Positions 62,738-64,000 of a DNA stretch of 64,000 bases are shown piece by piece. A program made the translations under genes and the position numbers. The stretch covers positions 2,294,001 through 2,358,000 of the forward strand of contig NZ_CP025704.1 in the NCBI RefSeq assembly GCF_002872415.1. Direction: 5' to 3'. The notes under the pieces are model-generated. The model made no database searches. It saw only the letters and a list, made by a program, of their open reading frames with translations, and was not told the origin of the DNA. Each line of letters starts with the position of its first letter. The stretch's first letter is position 1. The stretch is from Bacteriovorax stolpii (lineage in GTDB: Bacteria; Bdellovibrionota; Bacteriovoracia; Bacteriovoracales; Bacteriovoracaceae).

Positions 62738-63085
62738 TTATTTCGCTAGATAAGACTTACACCATCCACAGTTTGTTACGTACTTCATCCCCATCATTGT
62801 ACATGGAGCGTATCCGCCTTCTGCTTTTTTCTCATTGTAGTACTTACAGTTTCCACAATTTTGTCCTGGCTTGTGTTTTGCGTTTGTCGAAGTTTTTCCA
62901 TCTTCAACATACTCTAAACTCTTTGCCATTCCCTCTCCAACTTTCGCTACTTGCTTTCCAGCAGGAGGAGTTGTCGGGCATCCAGCAGCTTGAGCTTTAA
63001 CACTCTTGAAGGCGAAAGGAACGATAGTGGCCGCAGCAAGCACCATTCCGAAAAACGAACGACGATTTAGGTTTTTGTCTTCCAT
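62738..63085 (-). CDS. High-potential iron-sulfur protein (HiPIP), Tat-exported
   Basis: 115 residues from ATG 63085 (GGAGA upstream); the frame is open 14 codons further without a ribosome site. The twin-arginine signal NRRSFFGMVLAAATIVPF is cleaved near AQAAG. The cluster ligands are Cys77 and Cys80 in NCGNCKYY, Cys95 in APCTM and Cys109 in GWCKSY, the HiPIP spacing, and hold one [4Fe-4S] cluster. Folding before Tat export fits a cofactor protein. It is a periplasmic one-electron carrier, possibly partner of the haem proteins at 16-18 kb (inference). Confidence 0.9.
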   Translation of the reverse strand: MEDKNLNRRSFFGMVLAAATIVPFAFKSVKAQAAGCPTTPPAGKQVAKVGEGMAKSLEYVEDGKTSTNAKHKPGQNCGNCKYYNEKKAEGGYAPCTMMGMKYVTNCGWCKSYLAK

Positions 63086-63189
63086 ATATATCTCCAAAAT
63101 ATTTATCAGTTCCACGCATTTTATCATGCATGGGAACTCAATTTCAAAGCTTATCGGCAGGAAATCCTAATTATTTTAAGTACTTATAG

Positions 63190-63227
63190 CCAAACTCTTG
63201 TTTCAGGCTCCAAACTAAAAAGTTTGG
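63190..63227. promoter_or_regulatory. Hairpin with alternative arms upstream of apaG
   Basis: CCAAACT occurs twice (63190-63196 and 63210-63216), and AGTTTGG follows at 63221-63227. The second copy forms a 7-bp stem with an AAAA loop and the first could compete. No T tract follows. It lies about 65 bases before apaG. It may be part of a leader or chance. Confidence 0.3.
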
Positions 63228-63292
63228 TGCAAAGCTTTAAAAAGTGTAACGCCTTTGGTATGAGAAGCGTCTAAAACACATTTTGAGGCCCC

Positions 63293-63733
63293 ATGGAACA
63301 GATTAATCCAATTGAACCCAATGAATATTATTTTGAGACAACTCAAGATATTTTAATCGAAGTCTACCCTCATTACGTTCCTGAGCGCTCATCCCCAGAG
63401 AACAATCAGTACTTTTACGCTTATAAAATCAAAATCACGAACAACGGTGAAGTCGCTTGTCGCGTTATCCACCGCCACTGGAAGATCAAAGACGGAAACG
63501 GAAAAACGTATGACGTTCAAGGATCAGGTGTTGTTGGTGAGCAGCCAATGCTTAAATCAGGTGAATCTTTCGAATACACAAGCTTCTGTCCACTTCACTC
63601 TCCTTATGGGAATATGCGTGGGAAATACCAGATGATCGATGAATTCGGAAACCGCTTCTGGGTGACAGTTCCTGTTTTCTTCTTCAGACCTCCTCGCAAC
63701 TTAAATGAAGAAGGCGAAACCGTTATTCAATAA
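63293..63733 (+). CDS. apaG: ApaG-family protein
   Basis: 146 residues forming a fibronectin-like beta sandwich: ILIEVYPHYVPERSSPENNQ, YFYAYKIKITNNG, VACRVIHRHWKIKDGNG, VQGSGVVGEQPML, SFEYTSFCPLHSPYGNMRG, YQMIDEFGNRFWVTVPVFF. ApaG is linked to Co2+ and Mg2+ resistance and Ap4A metabolism in enterics, though its biochemistry is unsettled. Standalone gene with a GAGGC-type site. Confidence 0.93.
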   Translation: MEQINPIEPNEYYFETTQDILIEVYPHYVPERSSPENNQYFYAYKIKITNNGEVACRVIHRHWKIKDGNGKTYDVQGSGVVGEQPMLKSGESFEYTSFCPLHSPYGNMRGKYQMIDEFGNRFWVTVPVFFFRPPRNLNEEGETVIQ

Positions 63734-63766
63734 AACCTTTTCAATTCGTAAACGTTCCCGTTACCA

Positions 63767-63787
63767 TAAATAATCGTTTATTATTTA
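63767..63787. promoter_or_regulatory. Inverted repeat before the binding-protein gene
   Basis: Arms TAAATAAT and ATTATTTA around CGTTT, ending two bases before the GGAG ribosome site of the next gene. It could be an operator or a weak leader hairpin. Being all-AT, it may also be chance. Confidence 0.35.
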
Positions 63788-63798
63788 CGGAGACCTTT

Positions 63799-64000
63799 AT
63801 GAAACGTCTTTTGGTTTTAGCTACACTTCTTACAACTCTTTTTTCACTTTCTGCCTTCGCTGATTTAGATGCAGTCGTTAAGGCAAAAAAACTTAAAGTG
63901 GCCGTGGACACGACTTATCCTCCAATGGAGTTTGAAGCGACAGATGGCAAGATCATCGGTCTGGATGTGGACCTGGCACGCGAACTGGCAAAAATTTTAA
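63799..64000 (+). CDS. Periplasmic amino-acid-binding protein, truncated by window edge
   Basis: ATG at 63799 after ACGGAG; the frame is open to the end (67 codons visible). Signal peptide about 1-21 (MKRLLVLATLLTTLFSLSAF, then ADLDAV). Mature start: KKLKVAVDTTYPPMEFEATD, then KIIGLDVDLARELAKIL, the family 3 solute-binding opening of ABC amino-acid transporters. The rest of the gene and transporter lie outside the window. Confidence 0.88.
   Translation, partial: MKRLLVLATLLTTLFSLSAFADLDAVVKAKKLKVAVDTTYPPMEFEATDGKIIGLDVDLARELAKIL

Noticed and set aside
1-64000. tRNA or rRNA genes, CRISPR arrays, insertion sequences, prophage modules
   Set aside because: Intergenic gaps are short and were read through; no cloverleaf, repeat-spacer array, transposase or phage structural gene was seen.

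Overview
The window looks like a chromosomal segment of a predatory or predator-related bacterium of the Bdellovibrionota, most likely the Bacteriovorax/Peredibacter side (inference). The reasons are moderate AT richness, very compact gene packing, many exported proteins without an obvious family, a complete gliding-motility-like envelope cluster, and several secreted hydrolases (subtilase, two zinc peptidases, endonuclease I). I see no rRNA, tRNA, insertion sequence, prophage or CRISPR array. A CDS runs off each edge.

Layout. 1-12.3 kb: an edge-truncated protein, an exported YfiM-like protein, fabI, an OmpR-type two-component pair, deoC, a STAS protein, a short CpaF-like secretion ATPase with an unknown partner, a DUF6178-like protein and a large exported protein with glycine-rich helices. 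12.4-18.4 kb: a redox/oxygen-sensing block with a chemoreceptor ending in hemerythrin, a chemoreceptor with an exported CxxCH haem domain, and two tandem exported CxxCH proteins. 18.4-20.5 kb: a CoA-binding protein, SelO and a small CxxC protein. 20.8-30.7 kb: one long plus-strand operon for an envelope-spanning machine of the Glt/Agl type. It encodes a VWA lipoprotein on a Gly/Pro stalk, an outer-membrane barrel, TPR proteins, a TolQ/ExbB-TolR/ExbD motor and an AgmX/PglI-type TonB-like protein, and it ends at a strong terminator. 30.7-37.2 kb: topoisomerase III, two paralogous zinc peptidases, a MipA/OmpV protein and a degenerate receiver-HD-GYP protein. 37.2-40.7 kb: a Fur-family regulator behind a perfect palindrome, then a DUF3299, DUF2796(ZrgA)-like and ABC-transporter set that resembles the Vibrio Zrg zinc system. 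40.7-44.5 kb: an ABC exporter, NodU-type carbamoyltransferase, SxtJ and a 50-residue DUF5989 protein. 44.6-48.5 kb: glutathione peroxidase, a CarH/LitR-like regulator lacking its cobalamin ligands, an SDR and a photolyase. 48.5-53.5 kb: a hexapeptide acyltransferase, a MATE transporter, an RluA-type synthase, a subtilase and a small lipoprotein. 53.6-59.4 kb: the strangest part, a three-gene exported operon behind a Fur-box-like palindrome. Two of its genes are near-duplicates that join an unknown cysteine-containing N-terminal region to a complete acetyl-CoA hydrolase/CoA-transferase module, all behind a signal peptide. 59.4-64 kb: fabH, endonuclease I, a lipoprotein, TapT (DTW), a Tat-exported HiPIP, apaG and the start of an amino-acid-binding protein.

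Genes are packed so tightly that six convergent pairs overlap at their stop codons. Many exported products begin with a clean signal peptide directly after a GGAG- or GGGGA-type ribosome site, and this decided several start codons. All family names come from motifs read by eye; no database search was run.
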